Positions 36,810 to 46,690 are shown, numbered from the stretch's first letter. The stretch: 64,000 nt of DNA from Cupriavidus pauculus (GCF_003854935.1 NZ_CP033970.1:1364001-1428000), one strand, 5' to 3'. Notes: generated by a model from the letters alone, not told the origin. Numbers and translations are program-made.

Positions 36810-38210
36810 ATGCCACATATCCTGATCGTTGACGACGACGAGAACGCCTGCGCGGCGCTGGCGGAAATCGTCGCGATCGAAGGCTTTTCCTCCGCCACCG
36901 CCGGCACCCTGCGCGAGGCGCGGCTGCAGATCGGCTGGCGCATGCCGGACGCCATCCTGGCCGACCTGCGCCTGCCCGACGGCAACGGCATGGAGCTGTT
37001 CGACGAGGTGGGCTCCGCCGGTGTCGAAGTCATCCTGACCACCGGCTACGCCAGCGTGGAATCGGCCGTCGAGGCGCTGCGCCTGGGCGCCACCGACTAC
37101 CTGGTCAAGCCGATCAACGTGACGCGGCTGCAGACCGTGCTCAAGCGGATTGCCACGACCAGCGAGCTGCGCGCCGAGGTGCATTCGCTGCGCGGCGAGC
37201 TGCGCCGCTACGGCCGCTTTGGCCGCCTGCTGGGCAGCTCCGAGGCCATGCAGTCGGTCTACGACCAGTTGAGCAAGGTGGGCCCGACCGAGGCCACCGT
37301 GCTGCTGATCGGCGAGAGCGGCACCGGCAAGGAACTGGCCGCGCAGACCGTGCACGAGCTGTCGCAGCGGCGCCGCCAGCCGTTCCTGGCCGTGAACTGC
37401 GGCGCCATTTCGCCGACGCTGATCGAGACCGAGATGTTCGGCCACGAGCGCGGCAGCTTCACGGGCGCCGACCGCCAGCACAAGGGCTACTTCGAACGCG
37501 CCGACGGCGGCACGCTGTTCCTGGACGAAATCACCGAGATGCCGCTGGAGCTGCAGGTCAAGCTGCTGCGGGTGCTGGAAACCGGCTCGTTCATGCGCGT
37601 GGGGACCAACCGCGAGACCCATGCCGACGTGCGCGTGCTGGCTGCCACGAACCGGAATCCGGAAGAAGCGGTGGCCGACGGCAAGCTGCGCGCCGACCTG
37701 TACCACCGGCTCAACGTGTTCCCGATCGAGCTGCCGCCGCTGCGCGCGCGCGGCGACGACGTGGTGCAGATTGCCAACACGATGCTGGAGCAGCTCAACG
37801 CGGAGCAGGGCACGCAGCGCCGGTTCTCGTCGGCGGTGCTGGAAAGCCTGCGCATGCATTCGTGGCCGGGCAACGTCCGCGAGCTGCGCAACTTCGTGCA
37901 GCGCGCCTACATCATGGCCGACCAGGACGTGATCACCGAGGTCCAGATCCCGCTGCAGGTGGCCGCGGCGCCCAGCGCCGGCACCGCGGTGGTGTCAGTG
38001 CCGGTGGGCATGTCGCTGGCCGAGGCCGACCGCCAGCTGATCTTCGCCACGCTGGAGCAGTGCGCCGGCGTGAAGAAGCACGCGGCTGAAATTCTGGGCA
38101 TCAGTTTGAAGACTTTGTACAACCGTCTGGAGGACTACGCCGCGAAAGGCGAACTGCCGGAGTGGCTGAGGGCTTCTCGCAGCAGCGATGCCGCGCCGCC
38201 CGCCGCATGA
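36810..38210 (+). CDS. NtrC-family sigma-54 response regulator
   Basis: 466 residues: receiver at 1-118 with acidic pocket D8-D10, phospho-acceptor D52 ([10 protein letters not shown]) and switch lysine in DYLVKPI; AAA+ domain with Walker A GESGTGKE (about 166-173), L1 loop GSFTGA (215-220), [10 protein letters not shown] and [18 protein letters not shown]-terminal Fis helix-turn-helix ([24 protein letters not shown]). The L1 loop has Ser in place of the usual Ala. Phosphorylation should promote hexamer assembly at enhancers and opening of sigma-54 promoters. The next gene downstream encodes a kinase-like protein. It lies at the junction of the glucan and stress blocks, both of which carry sigma-54 promoters. 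Confidence 0.96.
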   Translation: MPHILIVDDDENACAALAEIVAIEGFSSATAGTLREARLQIGWRMPDAILADLRLPDGNGMELFDEVGSAGVEVILTTGYASVESAVEALRLGATDYLVKPINVTRLQTVLKRIATTSELRAEVHSLRGELRRYGRFGRLLGSSEAMQSVYDQLSKVGPTEATVLLIGESGTGKELAAQTVHELSQRRRQPFLAVNCGAISPTLIETEMFGHERGSFTGADRQHKGYFERADGGTLFLDEITEMPLELQVKLLRVLETGSFMRVGTNRETHADVRVLAATNRNPEEAVADGKLRADLYHRLNVFPIELPPLRARGDDVVQIANTMLEQLNAEQGTQRRFSSAVLESLRMHSWPGNVRELRNFVQRAYIMADQDVITEVQIPLQVAAAPSAGTAVVSVPVGMSLAEADRQLIFATLEQCAGVKKHAAEILGISLKTLYNRLEDYAAKGELPEWLRASRSSDAAPPAA

Positions 38211-38342
38211 TGGCGGCGGCAAAAAGCGGCGGCGGGGGCATGCGGCGGTGCGCCGGACACGGGCTGACCGTGCCAGCGCACGGTTCTTGCGTGCCGGAGC
38301 CCGTGGAGGTTCCTGATTCGATTGCCTTACCGACGGTTGACC

Positions 38343-39663
<1,321 letters not shown>

Positions 39664-39775
39664 TTCGAAAAGCGCTGATCCCGCCGCAGCCGGCGGCGAC
39701 TTTTCCGCGCGACGGGTCGCGAAGTGTGCGCCCCGAGACCATTGCACTGCAACATGCCTTGAACGGAGCCTCAGG

Positions 39776-40345
39776 ATGTCTACGATCATCGCAGGACGAT
39801 TCGAAACGTTCGACCGGGCCGAGACCACCGCATCGCGATTGATGGCCCAGGGTGTCAGGCAGGACGATCTGACCATGTTCTATGTGAACCCGCCGGGACA
39901 GCACGGCACCTATCCGATTGGCGGCGACGAGGCCGTGGACCCGGCCGCGCGCAAGGCCGGGCCGGGCGCCGGGCGCGGCATCGTGATCGGCGCGGCCATC
40001 GGCTTTGCCATCGGCATCTGCCTGGTGGCGGCGGCGCGCGCGTGGTTTGCCACGGCCGCCCCGCAGCCATGGGTGCTGGTGCTGGTGATGGCGTTTGCCA
40101 CGGGGCTGGGCGCCTACGCCGGGTCCCTGATGGGTGCGCTGGCCAAGACCGATGCACACAGCGGCCCGGTGCGGCATGCGGGCGTGCTGCTGGCGGCGCA
40201 CGTGAGCGCGGACAACACGTCGCTGGTGGCCAACGAACTGCGCCGCAACGGGGCGCAGGACGTGGAGCGCGCGGAAGGCCAGTGGCGCGACGGCCGCTGG
40301 GAAGACTTCGACCCCCTGCGGCCGCCCGTTCCGGCTGGCCGCTGA
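39776..40345 (+). CDS. YflT-like (general stress 17M) domain protein with glycine-zipper membrane hairpin
   Basis: 189 residues. The N-terminal part STIIAGRFETFDRAETTASRL looks like a split YflT-type alpha/beta domain. Residues about 62-120 are two hydrophobic, glycine-rich helices (GIVIGAAIGFAIGICLVAAA and WVLVLVMAFATGLGAYAGS) suggesting a membrane hairpin or pore-type glycine zipper. The domain then resumes (GVLLAAHVSADNTSLVANEL) and ends GQWRDGRWEDFDPLRPP. The gene at 47812 encodes the same N- and C-terminal parts without the membrane insert. Follows the small stress gene and precedes a PRC-barrel gene. Confidence 0.78.
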   Translation: MSTIIAGRFETFDRAETTASRLMAQGVRQDDLTMFYVNPPGQHGTYPIGGDEAVDPAARKAGPGAGRGIVIGAAIGFAIGICLVAAARAWFATAAPQPWVLVLVMAFATGLGAYAGSLMGALAKTDAHSGPVRHAGVLLAAHVSADNTSLVANELRRNGAQDVERAEGQWRDGRWEDFDPLRPPVPAGR

Positions 40346-40374
40346 GTTTTTCATCCACCAGGAGGAATTTGCAC

Positions 40375-40839
40375 ATGAAGCCCTTGGACCCCCAGGTACC
40401 GCCGGCCGACACGCCGCCGCGCGGTGCCGCGATCATCGGTGACGTCGACCAGACCGGCGCGGGCTGCGGCCCGTTCGTGATGGCGTCCGACACGCTGGAA
40501 GGCAACAAGGTGGTGGACCCGTCCGGCGAGGAAATCGGCACCATCGACCACATCATGCTCGACGTGCTGGGCGGCCGGATTGCCTATGCCGTGCTGGCCA
40601 TGGGCGGCTTCCTTGGCATCGGCGAAAAGCTTCACGCGCTGCCGTGGTCCGCGCTGACGCTGGACACGCGCCGCAAATGCTTCGTGCTGGGCGTTGAGAA
40701 GGACCGCATCAAGGCCGCGCCGGGCTTCGACAAGGAGCACTGGCCGACCATGGCCAATTCGCAATGGGCCACCAGCATCCACGAGTACTACGGCATTTCG
40801 CCGTACTGGGAGAAGGACCGGTACGACCCGTGGGGGTGA
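40375..40839 (+). CDS. PRC-barrel domain protein
   Basis: 154 residues from the ATG at 40375, preceded by AGGAGGA; the longer open frame upstream is not coding. Residues about 35-110 form a PRC barrel: MASDTLEGNKVVDPSGEEIG, TIDHIMLDVLGGRIAYAVLA and LHALPWSALTLDTRRKCFVLG. The C-terminal tail (IHEYYGISPYWEKDRYDPWG) is typical of stand-alone PRC-barrel stress proteins. Such domains serve as protein- or RNA-binding modules; a general stress role is inferred. A strong hairpin follows the stop. Confidence 0.9.
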   Translation: MKPLDPQVPPADTPPRGAAIIGDVDQTGAGCGPFVMASDTLEGNKVVDPSGEEIGTIDHIMLDVLGGRIAYAVLAMGGFLGIGEKLHALPWSALTLDTRRKCFVLGVEKDRIKAAPGFDKEHWPTMANSQWATSIHEYYGISPYWEKDRYDPWG

Positions 40840-40853
40840 GGCAGGTGATATTG

Positions 40854-40879
40854 CCTGCTGGGAGCCAGCTCCCAGCAGG
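40854..40879. terminator. Bidirectional terminator hairpin between the PRC-barrel and BON genes
   Basis: CCTGCTGGGAGC and GCTCCCAGCAGG are perfect 12-bp arms separated by two bases, so about 11 pairs with a four-base loop. It lies 15 bp after the PRC-barrel stop and 9 bp before the end of the convergent BON gene. No U-run follows, so termination efficiency is uncertain. Confidence 0.65.
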
Positions 40880-40887
40880 CTGCTGCC

Positions 40888-41238
40888 TCAAACCTTGTGA
40901 TTCACCTGCCCGGCCGGCTTTTCCGCCGGGTCGGCGCGCATGCCCGTGGCCTGGGGCGGCTGGCCCATCGGCTCGGCGGGCGGCGGCACGCGCGTGGTGA
41001 GCTGATTCGACACGCCCAGGATGCCTGGCGGCGTCGACGCGGCCTTTTCGATCCGTTGCGCGATATCGATGTCCTCCACCTGGCCCGTGATCGTCACGCG
41101 CCGGTCCACCACGTGCACGGCCACGCCGTCGGGCATGTCGCCGCCGCAGAATTCGGCGATGCAGGTGCCCACGCGCTCGCGCAGCAGTTCGTCTTCGTCG
41201 TCGGGGCTGGTGCGGCCCGGGGCTTCGCTTTCGGTCAT
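40888..41238 (-). CDS. BON-domain protein
   Basis: 116 residues. After an acidic N-terminus comes one BON domain (about 18-85): LLRERVGTCIAEFCGGDMPDGVAVHVVDRRVTITGQVEDIDIAQRIEKAASTPPGILGVSNQL fits the alpha-beta-beta-alpha-beta pattern with the conserved glycine of V-x-L/I-T/x-G-x-V. No signal peptide, unlike OsmY, so probably cytoplasmic. The C-terminal 30 residues are proline-rich. BON domains bind phospholipid or other hydrophobic ligands in osmotic and stress proteins. Convergent with the PRC-barrel gene. Confidence 0.88.
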   Translation of the reverse strand: MTESEAPGRTSPDDEDELLRERVGTCIAEFCGGDMPDGVAVHVVDRRVTITGQVEDIDIAQRIEKAASTPPGILGVSNQLTTRVPPPAEPMGQPPQATGMRADPAEKPAGQVNHKV

Positions 41239-41264
41239 GGCAGTCCTCGTCGGTCATGGGATAC

Positions 41265-41283
41265 GCGCGGCACGATGCCGCGC
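41265..41283. other. Hairpin GCGCGGCA-CGA-TGCCGCGC upstream of the BON gene
   Basis: A perfect 8-bp stem with a three-base loop lies 27-45 bp upstream of the BON start. It could be an operator or form in the 5' leader. No regulator can be assigned. Confidence 0.35.
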
Positions 41284-41458
41284 CCGTGCGGAGAGCAGCA
41301 ATCGTCATGCCCACCGCGCGTCCGCGGCGCCGGGTCGTGGCTTGTAAATACGACGTGTCACGGTGCCGGATGACATCCTTGTAGGACGCCACCGACTGAA
41401 ACTGCATGAGGGCGCTCCCTACAATGTAGACAGTCCCGCTTGTCCCAGGGAGTCAGAC

Positions 41459-41986
41459 ATGAGCCAGCAGAAGACGCGCAGCCTTTTTCATCTGTTCGAC
41501 CGCTTTGCCGGCGCCGCCACGCAGCAGGCCGGGTCGCCGGTCGCGTTCGCCCTGGCGGTGTTCGTGGTGGCCGCGTGGGCCATCACCGGGCCGATGTTTG
41601 GCTATTCGGAAACCTGGCAGCTCGTGATCAACACCGGCACCACGATCGTTACGTTCCTGATGGTGTTCCTGATCCAGCAGAGCCAGAACAAGGATTCGAT
41701 CGCGGTGCATTTGAAGCTGAACGAACTGCTGGCGTCGCACCGCGAGGCCAGCAACCACCTGGTGGCCATCGAGGACCTCGACGAGGAGGAATTGCGGCAG
41801 CTCGTGAAGTTCTATCGCCATCTTGCCGAACTGGCCGACGAGGAGGGCGACGTCAAGTGCAGCCACTCGATCGACGAGGCCAACGAGAACCACGCGCAGA
41901 AGGCCCGGGCCCGCCACGCCCGCGGCAACAAGCCCCCGGCGCAGGACAAGCGCGACGCGCACAGCGAGACTTCGGCCGTGGCCTGA
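41459..41986 (+). CDS. Low-affinity iron permease family membrane protein
   Basis: 175 residues from the ATG at 41459 (AGGGAG upstream); the longer frame from 41363 includes promoter sequence. Two membrane helices at about 22-42 (SPVAFALAVFVVAAWAITGP) and 52-73 (LVINTGTTIVTFLMVFLIQQ) are followed by the family signature SQNKDSIAVHLKLNELL, then a charged tail. The family is named after yeast Fet4, but bacterial members are short, of unknown function and often found with stress genes. A plausible sigma-70 promoter precedes it (TGAAAC, 17 bp, TACAAT ending at 41425). Confidence 0.88.
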   Translation: MSQQKTRSLFHLFDRFAGAATQQAGSPVAFALAVFVVAAWAITGPMFGYSETWQLVINTGTTIVTFLMVFLIQQSQNKDSIAVHLKLNELLASHREASNHLVAIEDLDEEELRQLVKFYRHLAELADEEGDVKCSHSIDEANENHAQKARARHARGNKPPAQDKRDAHSETSAVA

Positions 41987-42044
41987 GCCGCGGCACCCCG
42001 TCCGTCAATGCAGGAGATGCGGCCCGGCCGCGAAGGAGCCCGAC

Positions 42045-43244
42045 TTGGCAACCCCAGTGACTCCCGATGCAGCAGCGATCGCCCCGGTGGAAACCGCCGC
42101 GGCCCCCGAGCCGGAGACCCGCACCGTGCGCGTGGTGGCGTACGGCCGGGCCGACTGCGATGACCCGGACAGCCACCAAGGCGCCACGCTGCGCGGCATT
42201 GCCGAGCGCGTGGCCCGCCTGGCCGGCTTCACGTTCGCCGGCACCTACGACGCCGCCATGCAGCAGCCGTTCGACGGCGCCGGCGGGCGGTTCTACTTCG
42301 TGCCGGCCCATACGCTGGTCGGCATCGACACCGCGCGCCAGCTTGGCATCGGCAGCCTGCAGGACCTGCTGGGCGGCGTGGTGCCGCACGCGTTCATCGG
42401 CACGAAGGTGATTTCCCACGGGCTGGTGGCGCCCGACGCGCGCGCCCCCGAGGGATGGAGCGCCGATTTCACGGACCGCGTGCGCGACCACGTACTGCCC
42501 GGCTACACCGCGTTCTCGCTGGCCGATGCGCGCCAGGCCGGCGTGGCGATGCTGCGCGACGGCAAGGTCCGCGTGAAGGAGCCGTGCGGCATTGGCGGCC
42601 TGGGCCAGCATGTGGTGTCGACCGAGGCCGAGCTGGACAGCGTGCTGCAGGACCTGGACGCGGACAGCGTGGACCGGGAAGGGCTGGTGCTGGAGCGCAA
42701 TCTCGACAACGTGCAGACGTTCAGCGTCGGCCAGGTGGAGATTGGCGACCTGCGCGCCAGCTACTGCGGCACCCAGGACCTGACGCCGGACAACCGTGGC
42801 CAGCTCGTGTACGGCGGGTCGACGCTGCGCGTCGTGCGCGGTACGCTGGAAGACCTGCTGGCGCACCCGGTGGAAGCCCACCTGCGCGATGCGGTGCGGG
42901 CGGCCGTGGCCTACCATGCGGCGGCCGTTGATTGTTTTCCGGGCGTGCTGGTGTCGCGCTGCAACTACGACGTGGCGTTCGGCACGCACCAGGGCCGGCC
43001 GCTGCTGGGCGTGCTGGAGCAGTCCTGGCGCGTGGGCGGGGCCACCGGCGCCGAACTGGCGGCGCTGGCGGCGTTCCGCGACGACCCGCAATGCGTGCGC
43101 GCCACGGCGAGCACGCGCGAAATCTATGGCAAGGACGCGACCGTGCCCCAAGACGCGGACGTCTATTTTCAGGGAGAAGACCGCAGTGTTGGCGCACTGA
43201 CCAAATACGCGAGACTGGAGTCGACATCCGATGGCCACACATGA
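42045..43244 (+). CDS. ATP-grasp-like protein of the DUF3182 type
   Basis: 399 residues from a TTG at 42045, chosen because AAGGAG lies seven bases upstream and the protein-like sequence begins there. The middle is ATP-grasp-like: GTKVISHGLVAPDARAPEGW, LRDGKVRVKEPCGIGGLGQH (nucleotide-binding strand and loop) and later EGLVLERNLDNVQTFSVGQV. The C-terminal part (FPGVLVSRCNYDVAFGTHQG) matches what I recall of DUF3182. No substrate is known. Followed by an alpha/beta hydrolase whose start overlaps this gene's end by 14 bp, so the two probably act together. Confidence 0.75.
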   Translation: MATPVTPDAAAIAPVETAAAPEPETRTVRVVAYGRADCDDPDSHQGATLRGIAERVARLAGFTFAGTYDAAMQQPFDGAGGRFYFVPAHTLVGIDTARQLGIGSLQDLLGGVVPHAFIGTKVISHGLVAPDARAPEGWSADFTDRVRDHVLPGYTAFSLADARQAGVAMLRDGKVRVKEPCGIGGLGQHVVSTEAELDSVLQDLDADSVDREGLVLERNLDNVQTFSVGQVEIGDLRASYCGTQDLTPDNRGQLVYGGSTLRVVRGTLEDLLAHPVEAHLRDAVRAAVAYHAAAVDCFPGVLVSRCNYDVAFGTHQGRPLLGVLEQSWRVGGATGAELAALAAFRDDPQCVRATASTREIYGKDATVPQDADVYFQGEDRSVGALTKYARLESTSDGHT

Positions 43245-44157
43245 AGAATCGATACAGATCCATACCGAAGGGGGCATGATCGCCGGCACGGTGATCTCGC
43301 CCGCCACCAAGCTGCCCGGCGTGCTGTTCGTGCACGGCTGGGGCGGCAGCCAGCAGCAGTACCTGGCGCGTGCCCGCGAGGTGGCCGGGCTGGGCGCGGT
43401 CTGCATGACCTTCGACCTGACCGGCCACGCCGGCACGTCCGCCCAGTACGAGACCGTCAGCCGCATGCGCAACCTGGCCGACGTGCTGGCCGCCTACGAC
43501 ATGCTCGTGCGGCACCCCGAGGTGGACCGCAACGCGATTGCCGTGGTCGGCAGCAGCTACGGCGGCTACCTGGCCGCCGTGCTGTGCGAGCTGCGGCCCA
43601 TCCGCTGGCTCGCCTTCCGCGCCCCGGCGCTGTACATGGACGAAGGCTGGGAAGTGCCCAAGCGCCAGCTTCACCGCGACCAGGACCTGGTGGCGTACCG
43701 CCGCAAGGTGGTGGCGGCCGACACCAACCGCGCCCTGCGCGCGTGTACCAACTTCAAGGGCGACGTGCTGGTGGTGGAATCCCAGCACGACAACATCGTG
43801 CCGCACACGGCCGTGCTCAGCTACGTCGATGCCTGCATCCAGGCCAGCTCCATCACCTATCGCGTGCTCAAGGGCGCCGATCACGGCCTGACGTCCGAGG
43901 ACAGCCAGCGGGCCTACACCCGGCTGCTGCTGGGCTGGCTGCGCGAAATGGTGACCGAGGCGCGTACCGGGCCCGCCGTGCCGGCGCGGCCGTCCAAGCC
44001 GTCGTCGGTGGCGAAGACGCCGCATCACGACGACGGGCTGGAGCCCGACAGCCTGGCCAGGGAAGAGACGCGCGAGGCGGTAATGGCCGGGGATGACGAC
44101 GACAACGACCCGCAGGTGATCGCCGCGTCGGCCCCGCCGATGCACAAGAGCCGCTGA
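43231..44157 (+). CDS. Alpha/beta hydrolase (dienelactone/peptidase-like)
   Basis: 308 residues. Hydrolase core at about 15-240: oxyanion region VLFVHGWGGSQQQ, nucleophile elbow VVGSSYGGYLAA, acid Asp in VESQHDNIVP and His in KGADHGLTSED. The remaining 70 residues are a disordered acidic tail (AGDDDDNDPQ) absent from most relatives. No signal peptide. The GSSYGG elbow and size suggest an esterase or acyl-peptidase-like activity on a small or lipidic substrate. Overlap with the DUF3182 gene implies a common pathway. Confidence 0.88.
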   Translation: MATHEESIQIHTEGGMIAGTVISPATKLPGVLFVHGWGGSQQQYLARAREVAGLGAVCMTFDLTGHAGTSAQYETVSRMRNLADVLAAYDMLVRHPEVDRNAIAVVGSSYGGYLAAVLCELRPIRWLAFRAPALYMDEGWEVPKRQLHRDQDLVAYRRKVVAADTNRALRACTNFKGDVLVVESQHDNIVPHTAVLSYVDACIQASSITYRVLKGADHGLTSEDSQRAYTRLLLGWLREMVTEARTGPAVPARPSKPSSVAKTPHHDDGLEPDSLAREETREAVMAGDDDDNDPQVIAASAPPMHKSR

Positions 44158-44181
44158 TGGGGCTGGCGGGCAGGGCGATTT

Positions 44182-44192
44182 GCAGGACTTGC
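44182..44192. promoter_or_regulatory. TTTGCA-GGACT-TGCAAA dyad upstream of the topoisomerase gene
   Basis: A 6-bp-arm dyad containing GCA-N5-TGC, compatible with the degenerate GYA-N5-TRC pattern found near the sigma-54 promoters. No -24/-12 sequence with exact spacing follows it here; the nearest (GG-N11-GC ending TTTGC at 44181-44182) is one base too long. Treat as a possible operator only. Confidence 0.3.
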
Positions 44193-44273
44193 AAAGTTGC
44201 CCGGGTCGCCCGTTTGGATCGGTAAGCATTGCAAAAGGGCGCGACGGCGCGCCCGCCCGGGGTGGCACGACTC

Positions 44274-45365
44274 ATGCGTACCCGCATGCACATGAAACCG
44301 ACCCCCGTTGCCGATGTGGAAACCCCGAGCCTGGACGCGGCGCTGCGCAAGGCGGGGCTGCACTACGTCGAGGACAGCGAGCCCGGCATTGCCCGGCGGC
44401 GGGCGGGCAAGGGCTTTACCTACGTCCGGCCCGACGGCAAGCGCGTGGACGAAGCCACGCTGGCCCGCATCAACGCGCTGGCGATTCCGCCGGCCTACGA
44501 ATCGGTCTGGATCTGCCTGGACCCGAACGGCCACCTGCAGGCCACCGGCCGCGACGCCCGGGGCCGCAAGCAGTACCTCTACCACCCCGAATGGGCCGCG
44601 CTGCGCGATGCCGACAAGTACGCGCGGCTGATGGCATTCGGCCACGCGCTGCCGCACCTGCGCGGGCGCGTGACGCGCGACCTGGCGCGCAACGGCATGC
44701 CGCGCGAGAAGGTGCTGGCGGCCGTGGTGGCGCTGCTCGACGCGACGCTGGTACGCGTTGGCACGCCGCGCTACGCCGAGCAGAACCGCACCTACGGCCT
44801 GACCACGCTCAAGCGCAAGCACGTGGCCGTGCGCGGCAGCCGGCTGCGCTTCCAGTTCACGGGCAAGAGCGGCGTGACGCACGACGTCTCGGTCAACGAC
44901 GCCCGGCTGGCGCGCGTGGTGCGCAACTGCGCCGAGCTGCCCGGGCAACGGCTGTTCAAGTACCAGGACGCCGAGGGCCAGATCCGCGAGATCGGCTCGA
45001 CCGACGTCAACGCCTACCTGCAGGAGGTGACCGGAGGCGAGTTCACCGCCAAGGATTTCCGCACGTGGGCGGGCAGCGTGCATGCGCTGGCGCTGCTGCG
45101 CAAGACGCCCGCCGACAGCGAGACGGCGCGCAAGCGCGCGGTGGTCGAAGTCATCCGCACCGTGGCGCAGCGGCTGCGCAATACGATGGCCGTCTGCCGC
45201 AAGTGCTACGTGCATCCCGACGTGCTGGCCGCGTTCATGGACGACACATTGCACGCCTTACCGGCACCGCGTGCAGCGGCGCGCCTGCGGTCCGACGAGG
45301 CCCGGCTGCTGGCGCTGCTGGAAAACACCGCCACGGTATCGTCCTCGCCGCGCAAGGCCGCCTGA
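44274..45365 (+). CDS. DNA topoisomerase IB (poxvirus/Deinococcus type)
   Basis: 363 residues from the ATG at 44274; ATGs at 44286 and 44292 are also possible. An N-terminal beta domain (KGFTYVRPDGKRVDEATLARI, ALAIPPAYESVWICLDPNGH) is followed by the catalytic domain with the arginine/lysine set in QNRTYGLTTLKRKHV, the FRTWAGSVHAL element and the tyrosine nucleophile Y312 in AVCRKCYVHPDVL. It relaxes supercoils by a 3'-phosphotyrosine nick. Bacterial TopIB is an accessory enzyme, frequent in soil bacteria and near stress genes rather than replication genes, as here. Confidence 0.95.
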   Translation: MRTRMHMKPTPVADVETPSLDAALRKAGLHYVEDSEPGIARRRAGKGFTYVRPDGKRVDEATLARINALAIPPAYESVWICLDPNGHLQATGRDARGRKQYLYHPEWAALRDADKYARLMAFGHALPHLRGRVTRDLARNGMPREKVLAAVVALLDATLVRVGTPRYAEQNRTYGLTTLKRKHVAVRGSRLRFQFTGKSGVTHDVSVNDARLARVVRNCAELPGQRLFKYQDAEGQIREIGSTDVNAYLQEVTGGEFTAKDFRTWAGSVHALALLRKTPADSETARKRAVVEVIRTVAQRLRNTMAVCRKCYVHPDVLAAFMDDTLHALPAPRAAARLRSDEARLLALLENTATVSSSPRKAA

Positions 45366-45423
45366 AGCGCTTGAAGCCGCTTGAAGCGGCACCCGTTCGG
45401 GTGAGCGCCGGCACGGCATCGAC

Positions 45424-45439
45424 CGGCACGGCAATTGCA
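45424..45439 (+). promoter_or_regulatory. Sigma-54 promoter of the 45492 gene
   Basis: CGGCACGGCAATTGCA matches TGGCACG-N4-TTGCA at every position but the first, with exact GG-N10-GC spacing. Predicted start near 45450, leader about 42 nt. It is in the gap after the topoisomerase stop and supports the reality of the orphan gene behind it. Confidence 0.78.
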
Positions 45440-45491
45440 TCGATGCAGATACCCATAACAAGCACAACACGCATCGCAATCGAGGCTCAAG

Positions 45492-46079
45492 GTGGAACAT
45501 GCAGTCATTGGTTGCCTTCACGCTGACAGCAGCAGCGAGGCAAACTTCCATACCGAGGCGCGCCCGTCGCTGCCTGCTGCTGAATCTTTCCAATCGTCCG
45601 AGACATCCGGCAATGCCTGCATCGTGACCGCCAGCGATGGCGGGCCGGCGCGGCACGGCCTGCACGTGTCGCCGGCGCGCCTGGCCACGGCTGTCCAGCG
45701 CGGCAAGGGTGGCACCCCGCGCGCCGCGCGCGGCAAGGACCTGCGGCAGACGCGCGTGCTGATGCAGGCGTTGTGCGAGATGCGGCTGGAATTCTGCAAG
45801 CCGGACGAGGACCTGTCGGCCGCGGCGCTGGAAACGCGCCAGGCGACGACGATGGCCCTGTGGAACAGCCGCGAGCGCGCGCTGTTCACGCAGCCCGACG
45901 TGGAGCGCGGCATCGAGGCCCGGCTCGAAGCCGGCTTTCGCCACGCGCGCAACGGCAGCCCGCGCGAGGCCGCCGGTGAGTTCAAGCGGGCCTACCTGCT
46001 GCTGTGCTGCGCGCTGACGCACGCGCGGGACATCGCCCGGCGCAAGGCGCAGGCCGGTCAGTCGGCCGGCCCGATGTAG
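45492..46079 (+). CDS. Uncharacterised protein, 195 residues, behind a sigma-54 promoter
   Basis: Not recognised. Start GTG at 45492 with GAGG six bases upstream. The first 80 residues are low-complexity and probably disordered. Residues about 80-185 look helical: RQTRVLMQALCEMRLEFCKP, ETRQATTMALWNSRERALFT, VERGIEARLEAGFRHARNGS, FKRAYLLLCCALTHARDIAR. No membrane segment or known motif. The near-consensus -24/-12 element 53 bases upstream argues for a true gene. Its last 22 bp overlap the end of the convergent ParB-like gene. The opposite strand also has open frames here, which keeps confidence moderate. Confidence 0.6.
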   Translation: MEHAVIGCLHADSSSEANFHTEARPSLPAAESFQSSETSGNACIVTASDGGPARHGLHVSPARLATAVQRGKGGTPRAARGKDLRQTRVLMQALCEMRLEFCKPDEDLSAAALETRQATTMALWNSRERALFTQPDVERGIEARLEAGFRHARNGSPREAAGEFKRAYLLLCCALTHARDIARRKAQAGQSAGPM

Positions 46080-46690
46080 CCGGGCATGCCACGGGCCTTC
46101 GGGCTCAGCGCGAGCTTCACGGCGCGCGCCAGCGCCCCGGCGAACGTGTGGTGCGTATCGAGCGGCCCCTTGATGTGCTTGCGGAAGAAATCGGCCCAGC
46201 GGAAGTCCGAATAGGCCGTCGACACCTTGCGGTAGCCGCCGGCAAGCTGCACGAACGCTTCCAGGCTGCGGTAGGGGTCGTCGCGCATGCTGTGCACGTC
46301 TTCTGGCAGCTCGCGGATCGGCCGGCGCCGGCCGTGCTCGTCGTACGGGTGGACCATGTTCTCGGCGTCCATCTGCTTCCAGAACTCGCGCCACGACAAG
46401 TGGCTCAGGTCGTCCCGCACCAGCGCCGGCACCATGTCGATGCCCATCTCCTGCCACGCGCGCACCCAGTGGTGATGGTCCACCACGAACAGCGTCTGGT
46501 CGGGGCCCTGCACCACGTGCACGCGATGCTGGTCCAGAAAGGCAGGCAGATCGGCGTGCGACAGCCGCCGCGTGACGTGCATCTTCTGCGCGACGTGGTA
46601 CGCGCCCACGGTCATCTGTGTGGGCCGCAGATGGTCGATCGGCACCATCAGCGCCGCGCCTTCGCCAAGCCGTCTTTTTCGCTTACCCAT
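46058..46690 (-). CDS. ParB-like nuclease-fold protein, copy 1
   Basis: 210 residues from the ATG at 46690; the longer upstream frame covers the promoter region. Features: HLRPTQMTVGAYHVAQKM at the start, VVDHHHWVRAWQEMG (triple His), LSHLSWREFWKQMDAE, SMRDDPYRSLEAF and YSDFRWADFFRKH. This fits the putative ParB-like nuclease family (ParBc_2 type), not the partition ParB. The same blocks occur in order in the protein at 48312, which adds a Lys-rich tail. No helix-turn-helix is visible. Controlled by its own sigma-54 promoter, divergent from the SDR unit that carries the paralogue. Confidence 0.82.
   Translation of the reverse strand: MGKRKRRLGEGAALMVPIDHLRPTQMTVGAYHVAQKMHVTRRLSHADLPAFLDQHRVHVVQGPDQTLFVVDHHHWVRAWQEMGIDMVPALVRDDLSHLSWREFWKQMDAENMVHPYDEHGRRRPIRELPEDVHSMRDDPYRSLEAFVQLAGGYRKVSTAYSDFRWADFFRKHIKGPLDTHHTFAGALARAVKLALSPKARGMPGYIGPAD

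Noticed and set aside
44165-44183. GG-N11-GC element before the topoisomerase gene as a sigma-54 promoter
   Set aside because: Spacing is one base too long and the -24 box is poor.
45518-46457. Minus-strand frames opposite the 45492 gene
   Set aside because: No ribosome site or protein-like pattern; the plus-strand frame has both a start signal and a near-consensus sigma-54 promoter.
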